Assembly: GCA_964448935.1 (NCBI GenBank)
Contig: CAYVBE010000005.1
Span: 1-53,480 of the forward strand
From: CAYVBE01 sp964448935
Lineage (GTDB): Bacteria; Planctomycetota; Brocadiia; SM23-32
Length of the DNA stretch: 53,480 nt
Reading direction: 5' to 3'
Below the pieces are notes generated by a model. The model had not been told where the DNA came from and made no database searches. It worked only from the letters and a program-made list of their open reading frames with translations. A program made the translations under genes and the position numbers. Below, in pieces: positions 1-8,594 of the stretch. Positions within the stretch are counted from its first letter, which is position 1. Each line of letters begins with the position of its first letter.

Positions 1-851
1 TCTCCCGCCTCGGCCGACCGGTCCGTAGTGCGCAGGGACAGCACCAGCCGCTCCCCGCTCACGCCCGTGCATAGCACCCACCGAATGCCCTCAACGGCCA
101 CCAGCAGGTCGGCCATCTCCGCCACCGTCTCGATCACCGAAACCTGACCGATGTGGCAGACCAGCGTGTCCTGCACCACGTGGGCGGCCTGAACGGCCTC
201 CACCAGATCGCCAAAGAACATGGGACTCCGAACGGGATGCCTGAGGCGCCCCAGCATGCGCTGGTCGGATAGGGGAAACGCTTCCAGAAAGGCCGCGATG
301 TCGGCTTCCATGGCCTCCCTGCCCAGGTCCTGCGTCTCCGAGCTGATTCCGTAGCAAATGGCCGTGGCCAGCCGCGCCCCGCTCTCCACCCCGGCGGCCA
401 TCAGATACTCGGTCAGAATGCTCGTCACGGCGCCATAGTGCTCGCGGATGTCCACCAGGGGGGCATCCAGGTCCTGCAGGGGCGGATGATGGTCTATCAC
501 CGCCACCAGCTCGGCCCCGCGGTCCCAGGTGTTGTTGCCGAACCCCGGCTGGGTGTCCACCATAACCACGGCGTCGGCGGGCTGGAACGAGAAGCCGTTC
601 AGCTCAGTCAGGGGCATCTCCAGGGCGTCCACCATCAGGCGGTTGCTGGCGCGCCCGATGAACCCGCTGTGCAGGATGCGCGGCTCACCGAGGTCGAGGC
701 TTTCGGCCATGCGGTAGACGCAGAAGGCGCCCGCTATGGCATCGGGGTCGGGATGGTCGTGGATCAGGATCAAGGTCCGCGACCGCCCTTCCAGCAGATC
801 CCGCAGCCTCTCCGCCTGCCCTCGGCTGGTCGGCAGTTGGGGACTGGACAC
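1..851 (-). CDS. DHH-family phosphoesterase (nanoRNase/oligoribonuclease-like), 3' end outside window
   Basis: 283 residues are visible and the C-terminus lies beyond the left edge. The first motif, HDHPDPDA (about residues 31-38), the DTQPG segment (99-103) and the DHH triad (120-122) are the manganese-binding motifs of the DHH superfamily. The family hydrolyses short oligoribonucleotides, pAp or cyclic dinucleotides in the cytoplasm; which substrate applies cannot be decided because the DHHA1 domain is mostly missing. The start is a GTG with a GGAGG eight bases upstream, 15 bases after the stop of the DUF2156 gene, so the two are probably co-transcribed. Confidence 0.88.
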   Translation of the reverse strand, partial: MSSPQLPTSRGQAERLRDLLEGRSRTLILIHDHPDPDAIAGAFCVYRMAESLDLGEPRILHSGFIGRASNRLMVDALEMPLTELNGFSFQPADAVVMVDTQPGFGNNTWDRGAELVAVIDHHPPLQDLDAPLVDIREHYGAVTSILTEYLMAAGVESGARLATAICYGISSETQDLGREAMEADIAAFLEAFPLSDQRMLGRLRHPVRSPMFFGDLVEAVQAAHVVQDTLVCHIGQVSVIETVAEMADLLVAVEGIRWVLCTGVSGERLVLSLRTTDRSAEAG

Positions 852-866
852 GCGCGCCTCCGGAAA

Positions 867-1778
867 TCAGCCCTGTTCGTGGCAGCGGCCCTCGTCGGCA
901 GGCCTCAGAGCCGTGGGCTCGAAAGCCGCCACGTATTTGTGCACCATGTGGTGAGGGTTGTAGCTTTCCTTCGCCCGGCGCAGCCCGGGGATGCCCAGGT
1001 CCTGCTCTCGGTTGACGAACTCCACCTCCGGCAGTGCCTCCCGGCAGAACCACTGGTTGATGACCTGATAGAGCCCGTCGAACTCCGTCATGGCCTTCTC
1101 GAAGTGGACGACAGCCGTATCCGGCCGCAGCAATTCTCCCACGGAATACGCCTCGATGCGCCCCTCGATACGCACCGCGGCCCCGATCAGATCCAGCGCT
1201 TCGTAGTGCTCCAGCGTCCGCCGTATGGCCCTGTACTCGGCGCACAGCCCCCTGTCCTCGCCGCAGTCCTTCTCGTCGCACCACCGGTCCTGCATCTCTG
1301 CGACCTCGTCCAGGTTGTCCGCCATAACTTCTTCGTATTCGCAGTCGTAGCGCGACAGGCAGCGGTTGACCAGGTTTTTCTCGCGGTGATAATCCCGGCC
1401 CGCCAGCTCCGCCAGGTCTTCGCGCCGGTAGACGTAGTCGGAGTTGTCGCGATCCAGTTCCACCTCCAGGCCGCGTTCCTCCAGTTCCCGGGCCGCCTCC
1501 TCCGGCAGCCTGTCAAAGACCTCTATACCATCTTCCGCCAATCGGTCCACCATCTCGGCGGCGGCCCCTCCGCGCGGCGGCCCGAGAAGGCTCCGGTCGC
1601 CGTCCGGCTCCTGCACCACGCACAGGGCATCATCCAGAACGGCCCAGGCGATCGGCCGGTGCTCCGCCCACACGAAAAGGTTAGCGAAGGTATGCTCGGA
1701 AATGTTCGGCGGAAAACGCGTGAAGAAATCCCGGACCTGCTCGCGGTCTTCGAGCGTCAGTTGCTTCCATTCGACCAT
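867..1778 (-). CDS. DUF2156 protein (phosphatidylglycerol lysyltransferase C-terminal-like)
   Basis: A 303-residue protein starting MVEWKQLTLEDR. It matches the DUF2156/LPG-synthase C-terminal family in length and pattern: an N-terminal half with FxxRFPPxxSEHTFANLFVW, a central YVYRREDLAELAGRDYHREKN stretch split over two helices, and a C-terminal KESYNPHHMVHKY motif typical of this double-GNAT fold. In MprF-type enzymes this fold transfers an aminoacyl group to a lipid; stand-alone bacterial members are mostly uncharacterised, so the substrate is unknown. No membrane segments are seen. It sits 16 bases after the YyaL-type gene and 15 before the DHH gene. An in-frame extension upstream of this Met has non-coding, Arg/Pro-rich composition and was excluded. 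Confidence 0.85.
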   Translation of the reverse strand: MVEWKQLTLEDREQVRDFFTRFPPNISEHTFANLFVWAEHRPIAWAVLDDALCVVQEPDGDRSLLGPPRGGAAAEMVDRLAEDGIEVFDRLPEEAARELEERGLEVELDRDNSDYVYRREDLAELAGRDYHREKNLVNRCLSRYDCEYEEVMADNLDEVAEMQDRWCDEKDCGEDRGLCAEYRAIRRTLEHYEALDLIGAAVRIEGRIEAYSVGELLRPDTAVVHFEKAMTEFDGLYQVINQWFCREALPEVEFVNREQDLGIPGLRRAKESYNPHHMVHKYVAAFEPTALRPADEGRCHEQG

Positions 1779-1794
1779 GGCTCGGCCCCCGGGT

Positions 1795-3822
1795 TCAGGC
1801 CAGCAGTGATTCGAGTTGTCCGCGCAGTTCAGCCGGTTCGCGCACGGGCTCCCGGCACGCACCGCCGGAGCAGAGGTATGCGACGGAGCCGTCTTCAGCG
1901 CGTCCTTTGCCCGCGAAAAGCGGTATCTCCTCCGTCGCCCCCTCGGCCTGCTCCGGCCGGCAGCCGGCCCGCAACACGTGCGGCATGTAGAACGTATCCG
2001 CCACCGCGCGGAGCGACCCCGGCTGGGGCTCCACGATAACCAATTCCCGGGGCTCGGACAAGTAACGCAGCACGGCGGACAGCATGGTCCCGGTGGCCAG
2101 CGGGCTCCGCTCCAGCAGCGAGGCCGACGTCGCCATGGCCCTCTCGGCAATCTCGATCTGGACGGGAGCTTCAAAAAGCCGTCCCGTACGCAGCAGCAGC
2201 CCGCAGGCGGCCGAAGGCCCGGAGGGCGCGGGCTGGTCCGTCATGTTGCTGACCGGCGCAATCAGGTCCGGCGAACCGGACTCCGCATCCCGGAATACAC
2301 CTTCGTCCTCATCCCAAAACATGTCCACCATCCGCTCCGCCAGATCGCCCGCCCGGCGAAGCCATCGCAGCTCGAAGGTGCATTCGTGGAGGTCTATCAG
2401 CCCGTGGGCCACGTGGGCATAGTCGGCCAGGTAGCCCCGGTCGCCGGTCCGTCCGTCCCGCCAGTTGTGGACCAGCTTCCCGTCCCGCCACATCTCCTCC
2501 AGCAGGAACTCGGCCGCGCCACAGGCGGCGTCCAGGAAATCCGCCTCACCCGTCGCCCGGTGCAGGCGCGCCAGCGCGCGGATCATCAGCCCGTTCCAGT
2601 CGGCCAGCACCTTGTCGTCAACGGCGGGCGCCACGCGTTCATTCCTGACCTCCAGCAGCTTTTCCTTTGCCTTCGCCGGCACCCGGCGCGCCTCCTCCGG
2701 CGATTCGGCGCGGTAGAGCACGTTCCTGCCGTCCTCCCAGTTCCCCTGCTCGGTCACCCCCAACCGCCGTGCGACCAGGGCTCCGTCCTCGGGGCCCAGG
2801 CATTCGATGATCTCCTTCCGCGTCCACGCGTAGTATACGCCCTCCTCCCCTTCGCTGTCCGCGTCCTGGGCGGAGTAGAAACCGCCCTCCGGAGCCTGGA
2901 AAGTCTCCAGCACATAGCCGGCGGTCTCGGTGGCAACGGACAGGTAGTCCGGCCGGTCCAGCGTCCGCGATGCGTCGGCGTAGAGCGCACAGAGCTGCGC
3001 GTTGTCGTAGAGCATCTTCTCGAAGTGCGGCACGCGCCAGTCCCGGTCCACGGCATACCGGTGGAACCCGCCGCCGATCTGGTCGAACATGCCCCCGCGC
3101 ATCATGGCGTCCAGCGTGCCGACCAGCATGGAACGCGCCTCCTCCGCGCCCTTGACCGTCGAGTAATCCAGCAGCCAGCGCAACACGGGCGCCTGCGGGA
3201 ACTTGGGCCCGCGCCCGAAGCCCCCCGCCTGCCGGTCGTAGCTCTGCGAGACCACGTCCAGGGCATCGCTCAGGATGTCGTCGCCGATGGGCGTCTCGCT
3301 CGTCGGGGGCGTGGCGCTCTGCTCGATGGCCTGCCGCAGTTCGCCGGCCGTGGACGTCACGTCGTCCCGGCGGTTCTCGTAGGCGTCGGCCACGGAGCGC
3401 AGCACGCGGGGAAAGCCCGGCATGCCGCCCCGGTCCGACGGCGGGAAGTAGGTGCCGCCGTAAAACGGCTCCAGGTCCGGAGTAAGGAAAACGGTCAGCG
3501 GCCAGCCGCCGGAGCCGGTCAGCATCTGCACGGCGCGCATGTAGATGTCGTCCAGGTCGGGCCGCTCCTCCCGGTCCACCTTGATGCAGACGAAGTTCTC
3601 GTTCATCAGCCGGGCGATCTCCGGGTCCTCGAAGCATTCCCGCTCCATCACGTGGCACCAGTGACAGGCCGAGTAGCCGATGCTCAGCAGGATCGGCTTG
3701 TCCTCCTCCCGCGCCCGTTCGATGGCCTCCTCGCCCCACGGGTACCAGTCCACGGGGTTGTGGGCGTGCTGTCGCAGGTAAGGGCTGGAACAGTTGATCA
3801 GCCGGTTCGGTTCGTCGGTCAT
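1795..3822 (-). CDS. YyaL-type thioredoxin-domain protein (DUF255)
   Basis: A 675-residue protein with an N-terminal thioredoxin-like DUF255 domain (about residues 1-165) and a long C-terminal alpha/alpha six-barrel-like region. The family signature NPVDWYPWGEEA (22-33) and the SACHWCH active-site motif with C53 and C56 are both present, followed by VDREERPDLD. Length is normal for YyaL/SPATA20 proteins (600-700). The biochemical role of the family is unsettled; a redox or carbohydrate-epimerase-like function has been proposed. The chosen ATG overlaps the stop of the upstream phosphoribosyltransferase gene (ATGA), which points to translational coupling. Confidence 0.93.
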   Translation of the reverse strand: MTDEPNRLINCSSPYLRQHAHNPVDWYPWGEEAIERAREEDKPILLSIGYSACHWCHVMERECFEDPEIARLMNENFVCIKVDREERPDLDDIYMRAVQMLTGSGGWPLTVFLTPDLEPFYGGTYFPPSDRGGMPGFPRVLRSVADAYENRRDDVTSTAGELRQAIEQSATPPTSETPIGDDILSDALDVVSQSYDRQAGGFGRGPKFPQAPVLRWLLDYSTVKGAEEARSMLVGTLDAMMRGGMFDQIGGGFHRYAVDRDWRVPHFEKMLYDNAQLCALYADASRTLDRPDYLSVATETAGYVLETFQAPEGGFYSAQDADSEGEEGVYYAWTRKEIIECLGPEDGALVARRLGVTEQGNWEDGRNVLYRAESPEEARRVPAKAKEKLLEVRNERVAPAVDDKVLADWNGLMIRALARLHRATGEADFLDAACGAAEFLLEEMWRDGKLVHNWRDGRTGDRGYLADYAHVAHGLIDLHECTFELRWLRRAGDLAERMVDMFWDEDEGVFRDAESGSPDLIAPVSNMTDQPAPSGPSAACGLLLRTGRLFEAPVQIEIAERAMATSASLLERSPLATGTMLSAVLRYLSEPRELVIVEPQPGSLRAVADTFYMPHVLRAGCRPEQAEGATEEIPLFAGKGRAEDGSVAYLCSGGACREPVREPAELRGQLESLLA

Positions 3823-4508
3823 GTCTCTTCCTCCTCGCCCGGCCGGGCGCGCAGTATCTCGGCGGTCTCCCGGTCGGTCAGGTCGTACCACTCCTCATAG
3901 AACGAGGCCACTGCGAACGAGCCGAAGGACTGCGCCACCAGACAGTACAAATGATGCACTTTAGGCTCGATGAGTTGCACAGTGCGTGCAGGCGCATCCG
4001 GCACTGCCACGGAGACGCTCCGGGGCTGGTGGCGCCGCACCTGCTGCAGGGCGGCGCGCATGGTCACACCGGAGGCCAGTCCGTCATCCACCACAATCAC
4101 GTCCAGACCCTCCGGCTCAACCGGTCGGCGCACCCGGTCCAGCGCCGCCTTGCGCTCCCGCAGGCCCTCCAGCACCTTGTCGGCTATCTCGTCAATACGC
4201 GCATCCGAGAGGCCGGCACGCTGCACGATCTGGTCGGTCAGAACGATGTCCCTTTCCAGCGTGACCGCCCCGAAGCCCGCCTCCGGGTTGAAAGGCAATG
4301 GCAGCTTGCGCACCAGCACCACATCGAACGGCAGCCCGAAGTGTTCCGCCACGGGACGGCCGACGGCCAAGCCGCCGCTGGGAACGGCCAGAACGGCATC
4401 CGGCTCCGCGCCCTCCTCTTCCAGAAAGTCGGCAAGCTGTCGGCCCGCGTCCTCGCGGTCGCGGAACGCTCGATACGGCCGGTCCACTGTCTCGCGCACA
4501 TGTTGCAC
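3819..4508 (-). CDS. Phosphoribosyltransferase domain protein
   Basis: A 229-residue cytoplasmic protein. The type I PRTase signature, four hydrophobic residues followed by DDGLASGVT, is at residues 137-149 and would bind PRPP or a ribose-phosphate ligand. An N-terminal PSGGLAVGRPVAEHFGLP segment (43-60) and FNPEAGFGAV (73-82) are typical of the stand-alone 'predicted phosphoribosyltransferase' group often fused to or near hydrolases. The base is not predictable. The start is a GTG preceded by GGGGAA; the stop overlaps the ATG of the YyaL-type gene by four bases. Confidence 0.87.
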   Translation of the reverse strand: MQHVRETVDRPYRAFRDREDAGRQLADFLEEEGAEPDAVLAVPSGGLAVGRPVAEHFGLPFDVVLVRKLPLPFNPEAGFGAVTLERDIVLTDQIVQRAGLSDARIDEIADKVLEGLRERKAALDRVRRPVEPEGLDVIVVDDGLASGVTMRAALQQVRRHQPRSVSVAVPDAPARTVQLIEPKVHHLYCLVAQSFGSFAVASFYEEWYDLTDRETAEILRARPGEEEET

Positions 4509-4553
4509 GGTAATTCCCCGTTGGCGTCGGCAGTCAGATGGGCTGGAACCCCG

Positions 4554-5579
4554 TCACCCCACGTCCAGAACGACCGGCACTTCTTCCCCGCAGTCCGGAC
4601 ACTTGCCGTCGGCCAGATGGATGCTCGGCCGGGCGAAGCCGGACCGCTTGATCAATATGCGCCCGCAGCCGGGGCACTTCGTGTTCTGCCCGGATGAAGT
4701 GAGCACGTTCCCCAGATACACGTAGTGGAGCCCGGCCTGCTCCCCGGCCTCGGCCGCCCGCTCCATGGTCTCCATCGGCGTGGCGGGAAGGTCGGACTCC
4801 TGATAGTCGGGATGGAAACGGGAGATGTGCCAGGCGATATCCGGGGATACGCCGGCCAGAAACTCCGCGATGCCCCGCAGCTCCTCGTCGGAGTCATTCT
4901 GGTCCGGCACCACAAGGGTGGTGACCTCGACGTGGATCCCCGCCTCGTGCATGTTACGGATGCTCTCCAGCACGGGCTCCAGGCTGCTCTTGCAGTAGTG
5001 GTGATAGAACTCCTCGCTGAACGCCTTCAGGTCAACGTTCGCGGCGTCTATCAGCCCCGCCATAGCTTCGACGGCCTCGGCCGTCTGGTAGCCGTTGGTC
5101 ACAAAGCAGTTGCCCAGGCCTTCTTCCCGGGCCGGCCCGGCACAGTCCAGAGCGTATTCCATGAAAATGGTCGGCTCGGTGTAAGTGTAGGCGATGCTGC
5201 GCGCGCCGCCGTCCAGGGCCGCCTGCACCACGTCCTCCGGCGGCACGTACTCGATCTGCTGGAACACAGGCGTTGAATCCACCTGACTGATCTGCCAGTT
5301 CTGGCAGAAGGAGCAGCGGAAGTTGCACCCCGGCGTGGCGATGGAATAGGACCGCGTGCCGGGCAGGAAGTGGTAGAGGGGCTTCTTCTCGATAGGGTCC
5401 ATCTGCCGGGCGATCAGGCGCCCGTAGCTGTGGGTATAGAGGGTTCCCCGGCGGTTCTCGCGCACCCGGCAGAAGCCCCGCTTACCGGGCGCGATGTGGC
5501 AACGGTGGCTGCACAGGTGGCAGTCTACCGTATCCTCTTCATCCGCAGTGTAGAAGCGAGCTTCCTGCAGATCAGCCAT
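4554..5579 (-). CDS. amrS: AmmeMemoRadiSam-type radical SAM enzyme
   Basis: A 341-residue radical SAM protein. Residues 20-37 hold a Cys-rich segment (C20, C23, C27, C37), the CxxxCxxC cluster-binding motif is C85-C89-C92 in TPGCNFRCSFCQNW, and the C-terminus has a CPGCG...CPDCG zinc-ribbon-like pair. This is the architecture of AmrS of the AmmeMemoRadiSam group (PflA-related). The substrate is unknown. The usual partners, MEMO and AMMECR1 proteins, are not in this window. The ATG at 5579 overlaps the end of the peroxiredoxin gene by eight bases. A longer in-frame start exists inside the peroxiredoxin gene but adds residues not typical of the family. Confidence 0.9.
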   Translation of the reverse strand: MADLQEARFYTADEEDTVDCHLCSHRCHIAPGKRGFCRVRENRRGTLYTHSYGRLIARQMDPIEKKPLYHFLPGTRSYSIATPGCNFRCSFCQNWQISQVDSTPVFQQIEYVPPEDVVQAALDGGARSIAYTYTEPTIFMEYALDCAGPAREEGLGNCFVTNGYQTAEAVEAMAGLIDAANVDLKAFSEEFYHHYCKSSLEPVLESIRNMHEAGIHVEVTTLVVPDQNDSDEELRGIAEFLAGVSPDIAWHISRFHPDYQESDLPATPMETMERAAEAGEQAGLHYVYLGNVLTSSGQNTKCPGCGRILIKRSGFARPSIHLADGKCPDCGEEVPVVLDVG

Positions 5580-6099
5580 CCTCACCCGCCGCCTTCCGTG
5601 CGGCCTCCAGGGCAGCATCGTAGTCCGGATGGTCGGTGACCTCCGGCACGATCTGCTGGTAGACCAGCCGTCCCTCTTTGTCCACCACGAATACGGCCCG
5701 CGCCAGAAGCTGCATGTCCTTGATCAGCACACCGTATGCCGGGCCGAACTCGCCGGGAACATGGTCGGACAGCACGTGTATGCGCTCGAGATCCTCGGCC
5801 CCGCAGAACCTGTCCAGCGCAAACGGCAGGTCCCGGCTGATGCTCAGGATGGCCACCTCGTCCGGCAGTTTGTCCGCCTCCTGATTGAACCGCGTGGTCT
5901 GCACAGAGCACACGCTGGTGTCCACGCTGACCATAGCGCTGATAAGCACGGGCCTTCCCGAGAAGTCGCTCAGGCTGACGGTGTTCCACTCCCGGTCCAC
6001 GGCGCCGAACTCCGGCGCTCTGTCCCCCACCTTCAGTTCGGGCCCGATCAGCGTGATCGGATCGCCCTTCATCGTAACCGCATCGTTGCGCTCTTCCAT
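5572..6099 (-). CDS. tpx: Thiol peroxidase (atypical 2-Cys peroxiredoxin)
   Basis: A 175-residue peroxiredoxin that reduces hydroperoxides with thioredoxin-type reductants in the cytoplasm. The peroxidatic cysteine is C64 in SVDTSVCSVQT and the resolving cysteine C99 in DRFCG, a 35-residue spacing that fits Tpx. The N-terminal ITLIGPELKVGDRAPEF segment is also Tpx-like. It overlaps the radical SAM gene downstream and follows the aldolase gene by 39 bases. Together with the superoxide reductase about 2 kb away it supplies the anaerobic-type defence against oxygen. Confidence 0.95.
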   Translation of the reverse strand: MEERNDAVTMKGDPITLIGPELKVGDRAPEFGAVDREWNTVSLSDFSGRPVLISAMVSVDTSVCSVQTTRFNQEADKLPDEVAILSISRDLPFALDRFCGAEDLERIHVLSDHVPGEFGPAYGVLIKDMQLLARAVFVVDKEGRLVYQQIVPEVTDHPDYDAALEAARKAAGEDG

Positions 6100-6138
6100 C
6101 TCTTCGCCCCCATTCTTGTTGTTCTACCTGTGTCGGGT

Positions 6139-7215
6139 TCAGTACCCGAAGTCCGCTTCGACCCCGGCTTCGGGCTTCGCGTCCGGGTCTATCAGTCCCC
6201 GGGCCTCGTCGGAGATCGTCTTGAACTTGTGCCACCAGGGCTGGCTGACCTTCTGCGCCAGGCCCTTGATCTGTTTCATGCGCGGCAGCGCGATACGCGC
6301 AAACGACTCCCCCAGGCTATCCAGGTCGCGCGTCTCCGGCAGCGTGAACGCCTCCTTGAAGTAGGCGCGCCCGCACATAGGACCGGCCACCAGGTCGCTC
6401 ACCAGCGCGTACTGCGCCGAATACTGCTCAAAGTCCACCGCCGCGCTCAGCAGCAGCATCGGCCTGTCCACTTCCGAGAACATGGCCGTGGCGGCGCTGC
6501 GTATCTCGTCCGGCGAGCTGACGCGTTCCACGGTGCCGTCCTTCTCCTGCATCCACAGCACCGGCACCTGGGTCTTGTAGAAATGGCCGTAGGGGCCGAA
6601 GTCCTCGGCCATCCGCACCACGCCCTCGGGCAGGCGGCGGGCCATCTCCGTCTTCGACTCGTCCGGACGCTGCGCGATCAGGGTCTCGTTGAACAGCGGC
6701 TTGCCCAGCGCGCAGCAGCGCTCGAAGACATCCTGCAGCCACTCGCGGTTCTTCTCCCAGCTCTCCTCGTGGTCGGGGTCAAGCTTAACCAGCGTCTTGA
6801 AGGCGTCCACCCGGTCCGCCACTTCCTCGGGCTCGATGGCGAGCTGCGCCAGGTGACCACGGCCGCCGTCCACCTCGACCGTATTGGTGTCCTCCAGCCG
6901 CCCGATCAGCATGGTCCCCTCGCCCAGCAGGTCCCGGAAGCCGGGACTCATGTAGGCCAGGTGGTTGAACAGCGCGGCGGACGGCGTGCCGGCCAGTGCC
7001 CGGGCGAACAGCCGGCAGACGTCGCGCACGTCGTCGTCGGTGGCTTCCCGGTCCTTCCCGATGTGATCGAGGAAGGAGTTGATCAGCCGGAGATAGGAAC
7101 TGTGCTGGTCCGAGGCAAACACGTCCAGCGTGCCGTCCGGCGCGAAGCGCGCCAGCACGCGGAAGATATCCTCGGAGACTGCCGTGCCGTCGGTGTACTC
7201 GGCCCACTGCGCCAT
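6139..7215 (-). CDS. LacD/YihT-like class I aldolase
   Basis: A 358-residue protein that I match by motif order to tagatose-bisphosphate aldolase (LacD) and sulfofructosephosphate aldolase. The segments are a substrate-binding SDQHSSYLR near residue 35 (DQR in the family), VKLDPDHEE near 140, PLFNETLI, FYKTQVPVL with the candidate Schiff-base lysine, and a C-terminal MLLLSAAVDF followed by MCGRAYF. Identity to characterised members looks low, so the substrate is unassigned; a ketose phosphate is likely. A GGAGGG ribosome-binding site precedes the ATG. It lies between tpx and the small heat-shock gene on the same strand. Confidence 0.72.
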   Translation of the reverse strand: MAQWAEYTDGTAVSEDIFRVLARFAPDGTLDVFASDQHSSYLRLINSFLDHIGKDREATDDDVRDVCRLFARALAGTPSAALFNHLAYMSPGFRDLLGEGTMLIGRLEDTNTVEVDGGRGHLAQLAIEPEEVADRVDAFKTLVKLDPDHEESWEKNREWLQDVFERCCALGKPLFNETLIAQRPDESKTEMARRLPEGVVRMAEDFGPYGHFYKTQVPVLWMQEKDGTVERVSSPDEIRSAATAMFSEVDRPMLLLSAAVDFEQYSAQYALVSDLVAGPMCGRAYFKEAFTLPETRDLDSLGESFARIALPRMKQIKGLAQKVSQPWWHKFKTISDEARGLIDPDAKPEAGVEADFGY

Positions 7216-7272
7216 TGGTGCCCTCCCGGCGAGCGCGCACGCTACCCTCAGCGGCGCCCGCCTGCGCCTTGA

Positions 7273-7719
7273 TCAGCGAATCTCGATTCTCCTGGCCCCC
7301 TCCCGCTCCATCGCGGGCAGGGTGATGATAAGCACTCCGTCCCGGTACTCGGCGGAAGCCCCGTCCGCGTCCACGTCGAAGGGCAGGTGTATCACGCGGT
7401 GGAAATCGCCCACGGGCCTCTCGCGGTATGTCGCGTCGGCAGACTCGGCGAGGTCGGACTCCGGCCGTGAACCGCGGATCACCAGATGCTGCTCCTCTAT
7501 GGTGAGCTGCACGTCCTGCCCTTCCATGCCGGGCAGCTCCGCCTCGACGACCACCGCGTCCGCCGTCCGGTAGATGTCCACGGCGGGATGCCAGACGCCT
7601 TCACCCGTGCGGGCCATGAACGGATGGCCCAACATGCGGCGCCACATTCTTCCAAAGCGTTCCTCGGCGTCCGGGCGGTCGTGCTCGGCGCCGGAAGCAT
7701 TTACGTCGAATTCAGCCAT
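7273..7719 (-). CDS. Hsp20/alpha-crystallin small heat-shock protein
   Basis: A 148-residue ATP-independent chaperone. The alpha-crystallin domain runs from about residue 50 (WHPAVDIYRTADAVVVEAELPGM) to the end and contains the ELPGM signature, an F-RxIHLPFDVDADGASAEYRDGVL strand pair and a terminal ITLPAMEREGARRIEIR. The ATG is preceded by an AAAGGGGGC ribosome-binding site. A longer in-frame reading upstream crosses a GC-rich hairpin and was not accepted. It lies downstream of the ferredoxin and superoxide reductase genes. Confidence 0.94.
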   Translation of the reverse strand: MAEFDVNASGAEHDRPDAEERFGRMWRRMLGHPFMARTGEGVWHPAVDIYRTADAVVVEAELPGMEGQDVQLTIEEQHLVIRGSRPESDLAESADATYRERPVGDFHRVIHLPFDVDADGASAEYRDGVLIITLPAMEREGARRIEIR

Positions 7720-7745
7720 AGTAGCCCCCTTTGGCTGTTGGAGCG

Positions 7746-7774
7746 GGCCGCGCCCGGCGCTGCCGGACGCGGCC
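7746..7774. repeat. GC-rich hairpin between ferredoxin and hsp20
   Basis: GGCCGCG and CCGGC pair with GCCGG and CGCGGCC around a three-base loop, with one C/A mismatch: a 7+5 bp stem. No T tract follows on either strand, so it is a weak terminator or an mRNA-processing/stabilising stem between the ferredoxin and hsp20 genes. Confidence 0.4.
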
Positions 7775-7792
7775 GCCCGTGAAAACGGCAGG

Positions 7793-7978
7793 TCACTCTT
7801 CAATCAGGATTGCCTCAGTCGGACATTCTTCGGCGGCCTGCACCACCGCGTCCTCGCACTCTTCGGGCACTTCGTCCACGATAACCTCCGCGAACTCGTC
7901 GCCCATCTCGAAGACCTCGGGGCAAGTATCCACACACAGTCCGCAGGCAATGCAGTCTTCCGTCACTTCGGCTTTCAT
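7793..7978 (-). CDS. Single-cluster [4Fe-4S] ferredoxin
   Basis: A 61-residue electron carrier. The cluster ligands are CIACGLC plus the last Cys in EECPTEAI; the remaining Cys pair (VDTCP and EECED) corresponds to the structural disulfide of the monocluster ferredoxins of Thermotoga and relatives. AGGAG lies six bases before the ATG at 7978. It lies 127 bases downstream of the superoxide reductase gene on the same strand, so it is a plausible electron donor to it or to nearby radical SAM enzymes, though this is inferred only from position. Confidence 0.92.
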   Translation of the reverse strand: MKAEVTEDCIACGLCVDTCPEVFEMGDEFAEVIVDEVPEECEDAVVQAAEECPTEAILIEE

Positions 7979-8047
7979 TGCTGCTCCTGTCAAGCAACGG
8001 TTTGCCGTGCAGGCGTTCCCGCTGAACGCCCGTCCTTTTCGCTTACA

Positions 8048-8076
8048 TCCCTACCGGTTCAGGCGCCGATTGTCAA
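8048..8076 (-). promoter_or_regulatory. Possible promoter for the ferredoxin gene
   Basis: On the minus strand a perfect TTGACA (8071-8076) is followed after 17 bases by TAGGGA (8048-8053), a poor -10 box. It lies in the 127-base gap upstream of the ferredoxin. The good -35 and bad -10 would suit an activated promoter, but it may be chance. Confidence 0.3.
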
Positions 8077-8105
8077 GCAAACTTCGGCCTGAAACGCGTT
8101 GTCCG

Positions 8106-8501
8106 TCACCCGCTAACCGTCAGGTCCCTGGTCCCTTCCCACGTGCCGTGGATATTGCAGAACTCGAAGGCCCGCAGCTCGCCGTGAATGTGGTCGAGCT
8201 GCACGCAGAACTTCGCGACCGGACAGGTGCTGACCGGGGCAAAGTCCTGCCGGCCAAGGAACGTGTGGTCGGCGTAGAGTTCGACGAAGCCGATGAAGTG
8301 GTCGTAATCATTCGGGTGCGCCAGGTGCTTGCCTACCTCGACGGTCACCTCGAAGCACTCGCCCTTCTCCACGGTGTCCGGAGCGCTGATGACCGGCACG
8401 TGCTTCTTCTCCAGGTCCGTCATGTCCTCCGGGTTCGCCACCACGTTCACCCCACAGTGCAGGTCCTCGCTGCACCCTTCCGCCGCTTTACGTGCAGACA
8501 T
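8106..8501 (-). CDS. Superoxide reductase (neelaredoxin-type, 1Fe)
   Basis: A 131-residue protein that reduces superoxide to peroxide without making oxygen. The non-haem iron ligands can be placed: H34 in KKHVPVI, H62 and H68 in AHPNDYDHF, C115 and H118 in CNIHG. The desulforedoxin-type N-terminal iron domain is absent; instead there is a roughly 30-residue extension with C10 and C16. Oddly, the usual E-K-H-V-P reads E-K-K-H-V-P, so the residue two before the first ligand is Lys, not Glu. A strong GGGGGG ribosome-binding site and a good promoter lie upstream. Confidence 0.9.
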   Translation of the reverse strand: MSARKAAEGCSEDLHCGVNVVANPEDMTDLEKKHVPVISAPDTVEKGECFEVTVEVGKHLAHPNDYDHFIGFVELYADHTFLGRQDFAPVSTCPVAKFCVQLDHIHGELRAFEFCNIHGTWEGTRDLTVSG

Positions 8502-8594
8502 CGCACAACCCCCCTTCAGGAAAAGAATCCGAATGTTACCCCGGCCGCGACGGGCGATTCAATGAGTTCCCCCCGCCCGGCGACCTTAAAGCCG

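Noticed and set aside
1816..3900. A 694-codon plus-strand frame opposite the YyaL-type gene
   Set aside because: Arg/Pro/Ala-rich shadow; the minus frame has the SACHWCH and DUF255 signatures.
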